NCBI GenBank assembly: GCA_021613335.1
Contig: JAJTWR010000228.1
Location: 1 to 64,000 of the forward strand
DNA from: Whitmania pigra
Taxonomy: Eukaryota > Annelida > Clitellata > Hirudinida > Haemopidae
Length of the DNA: 64,000 nt
Reading direction: 5' to 3'
Below are positions 40,801-54,327 of this stretch, piece by piece. Position 1 is the stretch's first letter; every line of letters starts with the position of its first letter. The notes under the pieces are model-generated. The model was not told the DNA's origin and did not search any database. It was given only the letters and a program-made list of their open reading frames with translations. The translations under genes were made by a program, and so were the position numbers.

Positions 40801-43201
40801 AGGCATCCAATAACACACTGTTTAAAACTGACCCACCTCTAAAACAGTTTATAACACCAAGAGAAACCTCTTATAATATCTTATTACAATTATAATAATA
40901 ACAACAACAATATTTGAGAAGACTTTGAAGGTTCATGGTGACAAAAAGAATTTAAACATCAACCTTAGAATTAACACTTATTAATGCTGTGTGCATTCAT
41001 TATTGTAATTATAAAATTCAATAATGACAAACTAAATATAATTAGCCACTGTCAGCAACATTTCCAGCTAGCATCAGAAAGGAAAGCAATTGAGGTAATA
41101 AAGAATAAACAAGAGTCTCACAGTTTCATAAGAACTATTAGGAGGTAATGCTACCATTAAAATAAGGCCTGCAGCGAAGGCATGACATTTATCAATTGCT
41201 GACATTATTTCTATGCTGTGGAGAATAGAATAAATACTAATTACTTGTTTAATATTCATTGGTGTCATCATTACACAAAACATCAAAAATCCATACATAT
41301 TCACAGTACTGACTTTAATGTAAAGGTAGCTCACAATTGTGACATAAGTTGCTATGAGCAACCCATGATTTAATTATGATAGTATTATCATTTATTATTA
41401 TTTATTTATTTTATATTGCCCTATAAGTTTAAAAACAGCCCCGTGAGATGAATGCAATTGACAATTTGTCCTTCGGACTAGGGAAACTGAAATTCAATGG
41501 GACTACTTTCAGTCTTGATAAGATTTAATAAGAACAGCATAAGATTTGTTATTTTAGGTTACTGTTTATCCATACCATTGTTACCATTTAATAGTAGTCA
41601 TGCATCACACACATAGCAGCAGCAACAACAACATAAATAATACTGATAGCAATACTAGCTCGATTCTAATGAAAAAAGCAACAATCATTAAGGACAAGAA
41701 CTAGGGTAATTATAAGGATTAGTACACCAACATCACATCACATCCTCAGCATCTCAGATAAAGTAATACAAAAAGTAAATAACAGCAGCTTACAAAGAGC
41801 TATGAGATTACAAACAGGAATACTAGATGTTAGATACTATTAACTGAAATCATAAGAGTTGTTAAATGCTACCCTGTCACAAGTAACTACACCCACTCTC
41901 TGCCAACCTGAACCTCTCACTGCAAAGAGATTTACCTTAGTATGGAAATATCATATTTATAATTTATTTATTGGAGATTCTCATTTTATAAATTAAGGTT
42001 TCTAAAATTGGAATATAACAATCAATTTTAATCAAAAAGGTTAATTCTAAGGTTAATCTTTAATTTCTTTTAGTCAATTAAATTTCATTGAACAAGTGGA
42101 ATTTCAGTTCCTATATTGACGAGTTAAAATAAATAATTATATAAAATCAGCAAGGTTTAAAAATAAATTTTAAAATAAACAAATAAAACTGGATCACAAT
42201 AATAGTAATAATAATGTTATTAAATATAATATTAATATAAATAAAAATATTATTTACTATCTAATTTACTGAATATTTTAATCTTTATTAATTAATAACA
42301 TTTTACATTAATAACATTATAATTATTAATAACAAAAGTTGTCACACATTCACAAAAGTGAATTTTCTTTTAAAAATGCAGGTCACTGTCAACTGATTAT
42401 CAAAAGGAAGCTAGACTTACATAGACAAACATAATAACAACAAAAAATGCTTGGATTGGTACTGACATTGTATTGCTCATAGACAACACAAGCACACAAA
42501 GACACTGAAGTAAATAAACACAGGTGAACTAGCAAGTCAGTTAAGATATCTATGTCACTTTGCGGAGATAAATCGTTATTGACATTGTGGTTAGGTTATC
42601 GCAATCATCATCACCATAATCACAGGTCACAATTGATTATCAGAGGCCTTACTGTATCCCTATCAGTGTCATTGATTATTAAAACATTACTTCATTATAG
42701 ATGTCATCATCTCCTTAGTTACTGATTACCTGTGCAAATTCCATTTAATATGAATCTTCCACCTAATCAATGGTACAATACCTATTACAAGCACAACTAA
42801 CATTTCTGACAAGTTAATAAAGATTTTTTTTATAATTATTTTTTTATGCCAACAAAATCATACTGACTGCAGATGACAATGCATACATTCTCAAAACAAT
42901 AATAATTTAAGTTCATAATGGAAATATTGAATCATAGTGTTCAAATATAAAAAATAATTTTGAAAATATATGTGAATGTGGTTGGTGAAACAGCAACATA
43001 CCTGGACATTTAAATATCTGATTCTAAGACTATTGAGGGGAAGGATGTAAAAAGTCTTTCAAAGAGTTGTAATGACATTAATGCATCTACTAACAAATTG
43101 CAGAGGCTCAATCCACTACTACTGACATAATCATCCTATGCTCCCAAAATAGAAGTTTCAAGAACTAACCATTCTGGGCCGAACTTCAGAGTCTCAGCCA
43201 T
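34897..43201 (-). CDS. GIGYF: GIGYF family GYF-domain protein (translational repressor)
   Basis: About nineteen exons: 43170-43201, 40265-40484, about 40040-40200, 39740-39906, 39443-39577, 39268-39347, 38377-39154, 38055-38233, 37832-37950, 37641-37727, 37109-37437, 36606-36940, about 36368-36509, 36167-36295, 35810-36067, 35641-35690, 35375-35478, 35247-35298 and 34897-35012. The N-terminus MAETLKFGPEW then LRNLSS and FKLAEHRYNKEDMLTLF is the GIGYF signature (the YxxxxMLxL-type 4EHP-binding region). LPEWSTDDFGDVGTFDATGA is a second conserved block. The GYF domain spans two exons (YKWFYRDPQGDIQG; PFTQVQMSEWFSVGYFNMTL), followed by long Gln-rich helices. The C-terminus (IKESLIMWCESELK, KAFFVDPEKAAGFAYGF) matches GIGYF2. 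The family recruits 4EHP and CCR4-NOT to repress mRNAs. The junction near 40190-40265 does not close in phase and is unresolved. Confidence 0.92.
40485..43169 (-). other. GIGYF intron 1, 2.7 kb
   Basis: AT-rich intron without a recognisable element. A 95-residue open frame at 41074-41361 has no family features. Confidence 0.6.
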
Positions 43202-44621
43202 GTTGGATCCTGCCCTTTCAACCAGCTGCTAGCAGAATTGGCCAATCCCTTAGCAAATTTTCAAATGATTGTGTTGGTTGTTTTGAGCAGCAAATCAAAC
43301 GAAGGTGAAAGAGGTCATGCAACTCTGTAGTCTTAATTTCTAGACTGGAATTCAGAAACTTCCTCGGTTCGGTATTTATTCCAACAAGCGACACTCCGTA
43401 TTATTAATAGGCGAGCTGAGATGCAGAGTCCCGAGGTGCAGAAGCATGCGTACCAATTCGAAAAGGAAGACACTAGGAGAGCCACATGAACATTGAATTA
43501 GCCTTCTCTCTATTCTTAGACAACAAGATGGTAACAACGACGTTGGTGGCCACAAAAGCCGTTGAAAACTCAAGGTTCAAACGAAAGCAAAAAAGGTATT
43601 TACTCAACACAATACTGAAGGGTCACAGTCGTTGAACGAAACGATCTGACAGATAGAAAAAAAACAGTTGGACGCTGTTGCACGCAAAACAAACTTGATT
43701 GTTATTTACAAAAACTGTCGCAGAATTATATTAGGTTTTGTCTTTGGGAGCAGCAATGTAAAACTCTCCAGCTAAACCGGAATGTTGCAAATGTTTGTAG
43801 ACATCAATAGTGTTTATCTTCACTCTTCGAAATTGAATATTATGGTATCATAATACTTGCGGTAGGCAAACCATGTTTGTCGCGGGGTACAATGGTCAAG
43901 TGACTTGGACAACAGAATTCCAATACAACGCAGTTTCGGCCCACAAACGGCCAGCAAGTTCAGTTCAAACGTCGCCACTTAAGCATAAATTGTTAATGTC
44001 AGCTTCTCGCGAAAGAACACATCACTTTGAAAAAAGAAAACATGGCGATCGACTTGTTTGACCACGTGATTAGTGAGTTTTCCACTTAAATTAAGCATTC
44101 AAAACTAATAATTTTACTTAACATACATTTGGATTATTAATATTTAAATATTTATATAACTTAATTATTTTAATGTTAAAATTTAATACTATTGAAATAA
44201 TTACTTTCTAATTTGGACATTTGTCCTCTAACCTTACTAAGACTAAAAACGGCTATTAAATTAATAATAATTTTGCTGTAAAATAATGCAAAACTATTTC
44301 TATGGTTTTTAATGCAAATAATAAATATCTATGTTACAGACAGATTATTTTTGCTAGATTTCGTTTTTGAGTCGCTGCGTTACATAGCATTAATTATCCG
44401 AGCATTTTTTTCATTAAAGAACTTTCAATATCTGGTTAGTTTGCAAGTCAGTTTAAATATATTCTGGTAAGGCTGTCTACGTTGCTGATTTATCATCATA
44501 ATGTGGCAACAAAAAAAGCCAATTTTTTTGCTACATATGATAACGTCTGCTCTGTTTGACGCGCATTTACAAATTATATTTGTACGTTGTTCGTTTTAGA
44601 TAAGACTGGCACTCAATTGCT
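43202..44621. promoter_or_regulatory. Divergent spacer between GIGYF and OGA
   Basis: 1.4 kb separating two start codons on opposite strands; promoters of both genes must lie here. The middle is less AT-rich than its surroundings. A 62-residue plus-strand ORF lies within it. Confidence 0.5.
43873..44061 (+). CDS. Unrecognised 62-residue ORF in the GIGYF-OGA spacer
   Basis: Starts MFVAGYNGQVTWTTEFQYN and continues with AHKRPASSVQTSPLKHKLLM and a basic tail to a stop at 44061. The Ser-Pro and basic composition looks protein-like (KRPASS, TSPLKHK). It has no signal peptide or membrane segment. I do not recognise it, and chance is possible. Confidence 0.3.
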   Translation: MFVAGYNGQVTWTTEFQYNAVSAHKRPASSVQTSPLKHKLLMSASRERTHHFEKRKHGDRLV

Positions 44622-47600
44622 ATGACAGAAAGCAATTTTATTTCTTCGAAAAAACCATTCTTGTGCGGCGTCTGTGAAGGTTTGTTACCAAAGTTGTAAA
44701 GGGAGATTTTATGTCATAATAGCTTCAATTCAAGCAGAGGCTGACGTATTTATCAAAAAAATAATGAGGAATTAATTATTACTTAATAGTTCTTAAAATA
44801 ATCAGGTTTCTATGGAAAGCCATGGACATTTTCTCAGAGGCAGGAGCTTTTTAAAAGGTTATTGGATTTGTGGATATTGTCCAAGCACATACCATTTAGA
44901 CATTATTTATTTTGGAACTGCTAATTATTTACTGGCTTTCTTTTGATAACTATTTTTAGTTAATTAGTAAAAGTATTTAATTAGAGACAAGAATTTTTAT
45001 GAAAGCTGAACCATATCTGCAGCTTAGCTTTACTTGCAATTTAGTACAAACGTATTGTTAGCATCTCACAAATGGAATCTGTCAAATTATGTTTCTTTTT
45101 ATTGAATTTAGTTGACTGCCTGAATGGACATATTATTTTGTATATTTTATTAATAATATATTTTAATTATTTAAGTTTTCTTATAAGATATCTTACAATA
45201 TTGTAAGAGGATTTCTAATAAAGAACTAATTGCAGTAATGAGCAATTGCATGCAGCTATTTGTAATGGTTATAAAAATTATTTAAACAATTAAAAGTTAT
45301 GTTGTTGCTTAAAGTCTAAGAAACCAAATAATTAACCAAATTAATCAGGAAGATGGGTTGGTAATTGCCGTTGCACTTAATACAATGTGACAATACATAG
45401 ACCTTCATGCTGCAGGATGCACAGGTTTGGCATGAACGCCTATCTCTATGCCCCCAAGGATGACTACAAACACAGGCTTTACTGGAGAGATTTGTACACA
45501 GAGGAAGAGGCAGGTTTGTTTTGATGATGATGATGAAGATGACCATGATGATGGAGATGATGATGATGGTGATGATGATGATGATTCCGGAGGTGACAAA
45601 GTGATAACTGTAAAGGTGACAATGGTAATGTTTGCCGCAGTGATGGTGGCATTTATAGCACACGAAAGAATCAGAGATGTCCCAAACTTGGTAATGTTGG
45701 TCATGTAATTCTAGCAGTGATGGTGATGATGGTGGCAATAGAATCAGATTTGACTTAGATTATTTTTAGTGTGCAGGTATTGACATTATGTTCTACTTAA
45801 TTACTAAAATATTATTTTAAGTAATATTGACATTAATAATAAAAATAATAATAATACCTATGACATAAGCTTTTCATAACAAAAGAAGGACTTCTAATTG
45901 TTTGGAATGCACAGCCATTATCAACTTCATTGTCACCTAATCATACAATGATGCGATCATTATTACAATTATATTTTGCTTTGCAATTTGTAATTATGAT
46001 TTCTTTATTTTCATAAGCTTTTATATTATGATTATAAATTGTAATGCAATATTTGTTATTATTTTCATCAACATCTCATTGCTATCATTATTACTTGTAC
46101 ATGACTTACACCTATATTAGCAGTAATATAATAATTATCTGATTCATAGTGGTGGACAACCTTCAGTTATAAGTTAACATTGAGCAGTCTAACAAATAAG
46201 AGGCCATGGAATTTAATCCCATACAATCTAATTCATTAGAGCTTATAAATCGAGAACAGCTCCCACATCTCAGACAAAAAAAACAAACTATGGTTGTAAA
46301 ATAAATAACAATAATAATAATAATAATAATAATAATTCAGATAATAATAACATGATAAGCATAATCTGTTAATTCATTATTATCCTGTGGAGTTCAGAGG
46401 AGTTGAGGTGTCTGGTGGGAGGAGCAGAGGGCAACGGGGTGAGGTTCATCTATGCAATCTCACCAGGTCTAGATATAATCTACTCGAGTGCATCCGACGT
46501 ATCTGTACTCAAGAAGAAACTCGACCAAGTTGGTGATGTTGATGATTATGATGAAGGTAGTGCTTGTAATGGTGGATGTATTGTTATAAGTGATGGCAAT
46601 GGAAATTGCACCCTAGTAGCTGATGTTTTTTGAGAGTATCTGCGTAAAATACATTTTAAATATTTTTAAAACTGGCCACACATCTTCCATTGAGAAAAAT
46701 TTTTGTTAATAATGATGATGAGTAGGAAAATTCTGACGTATATGCATTACCAAGTCATCTCATCAATTATTCAAGAGCTTTCCTTTTACATATGTGCATA
46801 GTCATGCTTGTATTTAATGACATAGACTAATCTTACCTCTCTCTGTCTCTCACAAAGGTCAGGGACTTAGGATGTCAAAGTTTTGCCCTGCTCTTCGACG
46901 ACATTGAAGATGAATTGTGCAGTGAAGATATCACCAAGTTCGCCTCCATTGCCGATGCCCAGTGTTTCCTCACCAACGAGATCTACAACCACCTCAACCA
47001 ACCCGATCTCTTCCTCTTCTGCCCCACAGGTGATAGTCTATTGATGATGAGGATGGTGATGATGCCTGTGATTGTGAATAAATGGCTGATGTGAATGCCA
47101 ACAACTGTGATGCAGTTATTATGTTAATGGAACAAGGATTATGGCTGTGATATTATGACTTTGATTAATTATTCATGAGTTCACTATGGTGGAGCTTTTT
47201 ATAACCTCAATTTTTGCAAAAATGTAGCCACTTCATGTGTCTAGCTGATTGCTGACAGGGGCTGGCTAATGGTTATTTATAATTGTGCTAATTATTATTT
47301 AATTGTCACATAGCAATCCTAATTAATATTTAATGGTTATTTATAATATTCCTAATTAATATTAATGGTCAGTTACAATGTTTCTAATTAATATTTAAAT
47401 GCTCCTCAAGAGGTTTAAAATTTCCAAATTAAAGTAAATTAAATATTCAGCAATAATTTCACATTGCTCAACTTCATCTTAATGTAATGAATCATCATCC
47501 ACGAAATCATTTATGCTTGCCATTTCAGTGATCACAGCTGCAACAAACACCTTTGTAAATGGAAGACTTGATTGTCACCTTTGATGCATCCATCTTATGC

Positions 47601-50600
47601 TTCTGGTTATGCAACAGACATTAAGTGGTAGATTGTCATCATCGATGGCTTCCATTATGATGACAACCATCAATCCTTATTATTTCCACTGTGGCCAAAA
47701 TGGCCAGAATATTTATTACGTGTAGTAACTGAATTTATCTAGCACCGTAACATATTTGTTTGCACCGGGAGAGCAAATAATATCACTGTATCACTAAAAC
47801 ATTATTTTATCACTTCTTTGGACTGGAAGATTACAAATGGATAATCGTTGTAAATATTGTAATTTATAAATTATTTCTTCCATCCCTCCAGAATACTGCT
47901 CCTCTCGATCTCTCCCTGATGTCCTCAAGTCCTCCTACCTGAAGACCATAGGGCTGAGACTGGACCCTAGGATTGAATTCCTATGGACAGGTAGGATGGT
48001 TATTTATGTTCTCTTTAAACCTCCAATTTTGATTGCTCGGAGTTTCACGTTTTTGTTCTTAAATGATCGAAATGCCTAGCAAATTGTTGTCATTATGATT
48101 GGCTGAGAATGTCTTAAACTTTTACACTCCTAGGGCCAAAGGTTGTGAGCAAGCGAATCACGGCCGAAAACGTCACCGAGGTGGGAGGAGTCGTACGACG
48201 TCAGGTGACCGTTTGGGACAACCTCCATGCCAACGACTATGACCAGACTCGTCTTTACTTAGGGCCGTATTCGGGCCGCCCCACGGAGCTCCTCGACTGC
48301 CTAAGAGGGGTGTTGACAAATCCAAACTGTGAGTTTGAGGCAAACTTCGTAGCCCTTCATACTCTGGCCCAGTGGAGCACAAACAAAGTTACAAGATTCC
48401 CTGTAGAACGTCAAGGTTGGATTCACATTTGTCACATGTCATTTTTTGCATTTTTACACTTTGTTTATATATTCCTGTTTCAATTAATGTGTTTTGCTAT
48501 TTATTTGATATACTACTTTTGCCAGTTGCATTTTCAATTTTAATTTTATACAATAATTTAAAAAAAATGAAATTTGAGTTGTTTTGTTATATTTAATTCT
48601 TCAGTCACAATGGCATCTCCACCACATGGAGAGGCAGACATGGAAGTGGAAGAAGAGGAGGTGGTTGAATCCTCCGAGAGGATAGGGACTGATGCCTCAT
48701 CTCCTTACAAATCCTCAGAACCTTCAAGCTACGAGCCTCGCAGGGCTCTGCAAGCTGCAGTGGCTGATTGGCTGCCCGAGCTCTACAAAACCAAATCACC
48801 TTTCGGCCAGCAACTGACTCCGAAGATCGTTCCGTTGTCGTCTGGGGGATTAGAAGTTCACAGAGTGAAGCACATCGACGACGGTGGTGTCGGGAGGTCT
48901 ATGGAGGACTATTACGAAGAGGGTAAAGTTCATGACGTGGACCTGGAGAGCAATCCTGCTTGTGGAAAGGAGGTAGAGGAAGATCAAAAGAAGATGGAGG
49001 AGGAAGTGGTCCCGATGGTCGCGGATGACGATGGGCAGCAGGGATCCGTTGTGGAGATGGCTCCGACGAGGAGGGACACATCGGAAGAAGATCTCGACGA
49101 TGAAATGAAATCCAAGAATGCTGTTGACAGTTCAGTTGACCCTAAGGGCATGATGGGCATTGGAGCCTATCAGCAGCAACAGACCTCTGCCTCAGTGGTA
49201 GGCAGTTTTTACTATGACTACCGAAAGAGACAACATGACGCAGCCCTTACCAGCGAGGAGGTGGTGATGATCTGTGACTTCTTCTACCTTCCTTTCGAGC
49301 ATGGACCCACGGGAGAGGAGATGCTCAAGGCAGCAACTTGGTTGGTGGACAACTTTGATCTCGTCTACCGGTCTGCACCTTTCCACTACGGGAGCATTGG
49401 GCAGAGACTGGCCTCTTTTCTTCCTCACCTTTCAGACTCCCTCTCCCCCTGCTCGTCGTCTCCTCCGGAATCCCCCATTTCTGACCGCACCGCCTCGCCT
49501 CCCCCACCTCCTTTGCCAATCCTTGGCCAGGCCAGTGCTGCAGGTCCTGTGCCTCCCCAGCAGCCATTGCCTACGAAGGCAAAACCGGACAAGAGTGTCG
49601 TATTTGTGAATGCCTCGCTCTCAACATCAACCACTCTTGTCGGGTCCACGGTAATTCCGGTCGCCGGGAGAGTCGCCAAGGTAACCTAAAGTGATTCTTG
49701 TAACTATGGGGACAAGTGAATGTGATGATTATTAGAATGATATGTTTGTATATATGTTTATAATGATAATAGCTTAACAAGAAAGTATCGTTGTTAGTTC
49801 AAACTCCCCATCAAGTTTTTCTCTCTTCAGAATCAGTTCTTACACGACACCTACCTGGGCACCCCCTCGGCCTCCGAATGGTATGAGCGAGCCATCAGGT
49901 TCCACGATGGCTATGGCGACCTCTCAGCTGTCGTGGATAAACTCGTTAACATTCCCAATAGGTGAGTCGATAGATTGCAATGCTGTTGCCAATGCATCCA
50001 TTATGTGGACATAATACTGAATTCATTTCTTGCAACAATCTGACAAAATTGATAGAAACCTGAGTTATACAAATGATATTACATTAAAGTTATTATTATG
50101 GATAACAATATTTACAATTGGCATCAGACCTATCACTTAAAATTGTTAACTATGCAAATTGTTATCCCAACGAATTAGCTTTAAGCAGTAGCAGCAAGGT
50201 ATTTTACACATAACAACATTTTATTTTGACAAAGAGCAGTAATGTTCTGATGCTGATAGTCATGCTCAAATCTATCTGCAGAGAGCTCCTTTACGAGTTG
50301 TACAAATATGTCAACGACATGAGGAGCAACCTTGCCCTCGTCAACTCCTACATCAAGTGGCACGGTGAGAAAGACAAGATGATTTGAATGTTAATTAAAG
50401 CTGCAGATGATATGAATGCATTTATTAATGACAAACAAATTATAACACAAATCAGAAAGTGATGGAGATGCATGGAGAATCACATAAGCTTGATCTATGA
50501 CCTTATCTTGATTATAAAATGTTCTTATACAATGATAGTTGTAAAACTTTACTTGGATAGGTATAGACAAAAGAGAGAAAGAACTTTTCAAGTCAGGGGA

Positions 50601-53332
50601 GCAGGAGCCCTGGGTCCATCGTGGTGGTCTTTTGGCAGAGTTCAGGGTAGGTGCCTTGGAGATTTCCTTTCATTTTTTGGTTGTACATTCGTTGATGACG
50701 CATTAATGGATGTGTGGAATTTTTATGCTGTTTATTTTACAATTTTTTTGTAATTTTATGAAAATTAAAAATTTTCATTCTTTGAATTTGAATACCTAGT
50801 TAGAGAATAACATTTGTTAATGGCTTTGACAATAATAATTATAATTAATAATAGTCAATTTATGTGGCACAATGTGCATGGCATCCAAGGTGCTTGGTGG
50901 ATGGATGCCCATTATCAAAACATGCTTATTGTATCACTTAGTCTAATGCATCATTATCACCATTAAATGTTTGAATATTGCCTGAAGGCCTTGTCATAAT
51001 TGGAAATTAAAAATTTACTCAGACGAGTTTGTAGTGATTAATGATTTTGTTTAATATTAATGAAATCAATGTTAACCATCATAAACGATTTAGTTGATTG
51101 GTCTCATTCCTCCTCTTCAAACAGCGTCTACTTCCGTTTGACAGAGAATCCTCGCACACACGAAGTTCCAATGTCTTTGTTGTTAGGCCATGCTATCCTA
51201 AGGATAGGGTCAGAGTTATTTTTTATTTATTGTTGTTATTATTTCTATTATTACCGATATTGTTGTTTAAAAGAGTCTTCATTTGTATTAAAATAATGTT
51301 TGTATGTTTTGTCACAGGGAGATGTCAATTCCGTATGTCTGAGGACCTACAATGACACCATGGATGCCTCCTATTGGCTGGGTTCGATGCCCAACCTGGT
51401 TGGAGATTGGTTTGTATATTTCACTTGCTATATGCATATTATAGTTCACATGTTACAGGTAATTTGTTATGTTTTATATTGAACTCACTTTCCTAAAGTT
51501 CCACATTTTCATTTAGGCTTAGGAGTGGCAGCATTTTAACTGTTGCAGTGACACTTTAGAGAATTTAGTAATGTTTCCATTTTATAATAATTAGAAATAT
51601 CAAGTTCATGGTTAATTTATTCTGAACCAATTTGAGCAGGCCTGTTTTGTGGTATCATGATAGGATATTCTGCAATGATGCAATCTTTATTTCACAGCAA
51701 GATTGGTGCATTCCTTCAATACTTCTCCAAGTATTGCTATGTCCTTGAGGATGACCTGGGCATTTGTGGTTACGTGGTGGCTGCAGACAACATCAAAAGT
51801 TACAGGGGACACTTGGAGAAGACATGGCTGCCTGAGATGAGGATAAAGTACCCGATAATAGATACCTCCAGTAATTGTTGGATATTCATTAGTAAAGCCA
51901 GTAATCACCATCACATCTTAATTGATTTAATGACACGAACAGAAGATACATATACTTCTAGAGATGAATGCACCTTCGAGGTCACACGTTTTCTATGTAA
52001 CTTTTAATTTCCAATTCAGGAGTTACACCTGACAAGAAATCCACATCTGCTACACTTGTGCCGACCAGTGAATCAGCAGTAATTCCATCAGAGGACCTGC
52101 GGGAATTGACGTCTGCCCCTGCCGAAAAGACCACCCCTGAAGGAGAAGGAACTGATCACAGACGGGAGCCTGAGGTCCAAAGGGACGACTCCAAAGAAGA
52201 GGGACCCTGTCCCATGTCATCCTCAGAGCAGTCCAGGAGTGCTTCGCCTGCAGACTGCCAAAACTTTAATGTCTTCGGAGCAGCTACCAGGTTGAAGTCT
52301 CAAGCGCTTTCAATTGAGGTTTGAGGGCTTTAATGATTGTAATTGTACTTCAATTATGTAGCGCTACATAGTGCCTTATGCATAGCATCAGAGGCACTTC
52401 TTGTACCTATTTATATAGCACTCCTTCCCAAGGGTGCTTGAGACAGTGCAGGCTGGGTTTTGAACACGACACATTACAACGGTTGCCATTACCGTTTTAT
52501 GGAAGGATGTGTGCCAATCTGCATGCATAATGATGTTATATTTAATTATTTACACTTACTATGGTGAGTAAATAAGAGAATTTTAGAATCAGGTCGAACA
52601 GCTTCAGTTTATCAGACGTAACTTGATATTTGTAAAGGTTGACTTTTAGTAAAAGTAATAAGTTTAAAAAATAAGGGGACTAACATTGCACAAATCAGTG
52701 TTATAAAAAAGTAGCTTTGTCTTTCATGACAGGCTCTACTCAAGGCATTACATTCTGACCACAAACCGGTGTTAAAAGACAATGATCCTCTGTTTGTAAA
52801 ATATCCAAGCCCAGTCTCGTTCGGGTTGCTCTACGGCAAGGGTTCTGCCGCCAAACTTTTATTGGCCAGCATCGAGCAGGCTCTGGCTTATGAAGGTTCA
52901 AAGGGCATGCATGTGATCCTGCCTGCCAGTCATAAGGCAAGCATCGAAATGTACAAAAGGCTCGGCTTCAAGGAGGACAAACCAGAATGTTCAGACAAGG
53001 ACGAAAGCAGAAGAGATGGAGCACCTGACCTTTATTTGGCCGATGACAGAAACTCAAGAAAGGAATTTCCAGTAAATGAACTGATCAGCTCCGTGGTGCT
53101 ATGCAAGACGCTAGAAACAGTAAATGAGCCAACAAGAGAAGAGGGATTTTCATCAGCATTGAGGTCTGGTTTTGGAATTCCTGACACACAGACCCCCATT
53201 GAACAGATGGGCAGGGGTATCTGTTCCATCTCCCACTCCTCCACGGATGACGGCTATCCAGGCACTCTCGAAGATCACCTGGTTGGGGAAGGTACTGGAA
53301 CATATCCTCAAGAGGTTGAGCAGAGTCATTAA
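44622..53332 (+). CDS. OGA: O-GlcNAcase (GH84 hexosaminidase with GNAT-like tail)
   Basis: Sixteen coding exons with closing phases: 44622-44679, 44806-44857, 45416-45513, 46398-46528, 46858-47029, 47892-47990, 48134-48415, 48605-49680, 49831-49961, 50282-50364, 50561-50646, 51125-51208, 51318-51409, 51698-51870, 52020-52318 and 52733-53332. They give 3516 nt, 1171 residues. The GH84 domain has [49 protein letters not shown] with the catalytic Asp pair at residues 127-128, and [21 protein letters not shown] long acidic, low-complexity linker (exon 8) precedes the stalk helices (LADLFYLP-like [16 protein letters not shown]). The C-terminus is GNAT-like ([34 protein letters not shown]). It removes O-GlcNAc from nuclear and cytosolic proteins. 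It is about 250 residues longer than vertebrate OGA: an acidic linker, an insert in exon 15 and a 130-residue tail. Confidence 0.95.
45517..45600 (+). repeat. GAT-rich trinucleotide tract in an OGA intron
   Basis: Imperfect (GAT)n starting four bases after the exon 3 donor. Similar imperfect GAT/AAT tracts occur near 27500, 32305 and 63330 in introns or spacers. Confidence 0.8.
52330..52530. repeat. Dispersed short repeat, copy A (OGA intron 15)
   Basis: Contains TTTATATAGC, then GACAGTGCAGGCTGGGTT and TGAACAC, TTACCGTTTTATGG and CCAATCTGCATGCAT. The same blocks in the same order appear at 62.3-62.5 kb. The TTTATATAGCGCnCC motif is common in short interspersed repeats of marine invertebrates. 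Confidence 0.6.
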
Positions 53333-54327
53333 GGTTGAGGTAATTATTCGATATTTGATTCAACAGTGTTACAGTATGTAACCATGCATGTCTCAACAAA
53401 GTTGGTAATCAGGTCTGAGTAGCCATTCAGCTTAATGAGTTACTGTTTCTGTCACATCTTTTGCATTTATTCTGCAATTATTATTTTTTACACAATTATT
53501 TTTCTCTAATTACAATTTTTTTCATAAAGCAGAAGACCTGTACTCTATAGGGGGTCAACTTGGCATGTCAACATCCATAAGCCCCTACCACGAGTAAAGT
53601 TTCATGTTTGAAGTCTATTACAATTGAGTCAGAAACCAGCAATTAAGAAGTCTTCATACTTCTTTTTACGTCGTGCATTCGTTTGACTAGATCGGAATTT
53701 ATTGAAACCGGTCGCCTCATTGCCATAGTTTTTGCATCTGTTCCCCCATCGGTTGATCTTTTGTCTTGTGGCTCGATTGCCATTTCCGTTTTTGTGCTCG
53801 GACGACTTTGTCTTTCGGTTGTTCTCATGTCGTCCTCTTCAGCAAAGGTTTGCAATCCTAACATCTAGTGATGTCGTCCCATCGGATTGTTGTTTAATTT
53901 TGGATAAAAATTCACTCACATGCCATTGTTTTGCTTGAATATAAAATACAAAATTTATAGATCTTTGACAAGATTCTAGTAACAGTCACAAACTTCAAAT
54001 TTTCGATTTGTCTTTAATTTGTTGGTGATGTCATCTTATCTAGAGATATTAGGAGATTATAAATGTCCATTAGAATACCTTCTAAGTGCAAAGCAATCAC
54101 AAAAATCAATTAGGAGTTATTCAATGAGCAGCAATTTTATTCATTAGAATCGATTCGGAATGTAGCAAAGACAAAGTTAAAACATCGAACCAATAACAAC
54201 AAAGATTCACAATTGTGACAAATCCTGGTCATGTCCATTTCGGGTGGTGGGAGGGGGGAAATCAAAGATATAAAAAAATTGACCTGCCAGCATCCACAAG
54301 CCATCATTGACAAATTGTCATTAAGGT
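53333..54327. other. Spacer between the 3' ends of OGA and TMEM128
   Basis: Convergent gene ends. The minus-strand ORF at 53643-53864 is the only open frame of note. Confidence 0.5.
53643..53864 (-). CDS. Unrecognised 73-residue ORF or exon
   Basis: Reads MLGLQTFAEEDDMRTTERQ and onward to RRPVSINSDLVKRMHDVKRS and a stop. It is preceded on the minus strand by an acceptor-like CACTAG, so it could be a terminal exon. It is hydrophilic, charged and without a family match. No upstream exon was found. Confidence 0.3.
   Translation of the reverse strand: MLGLQTFAEEDDMRTTERQSRPSTKTEMAIEPQDKRSTDGGTDAKTMAMRRPVSINSDLVKRMHDVKRSMKTS

Noticed and set aside
41074..41361. 95-residue minus-strand ORF in GIGYF intron 1
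   Set aside because: Intronic, no start context, no family features; hydrophobic composition expected from AT-rich DNA.
52733..53332. OGA C-terminus as an active histone acetyltransferase
   Set aside because: The GNAT-like region of OGA is generally regarded as a pseudo-acetyltransferase; the sequence here gives no reason to claim activity.
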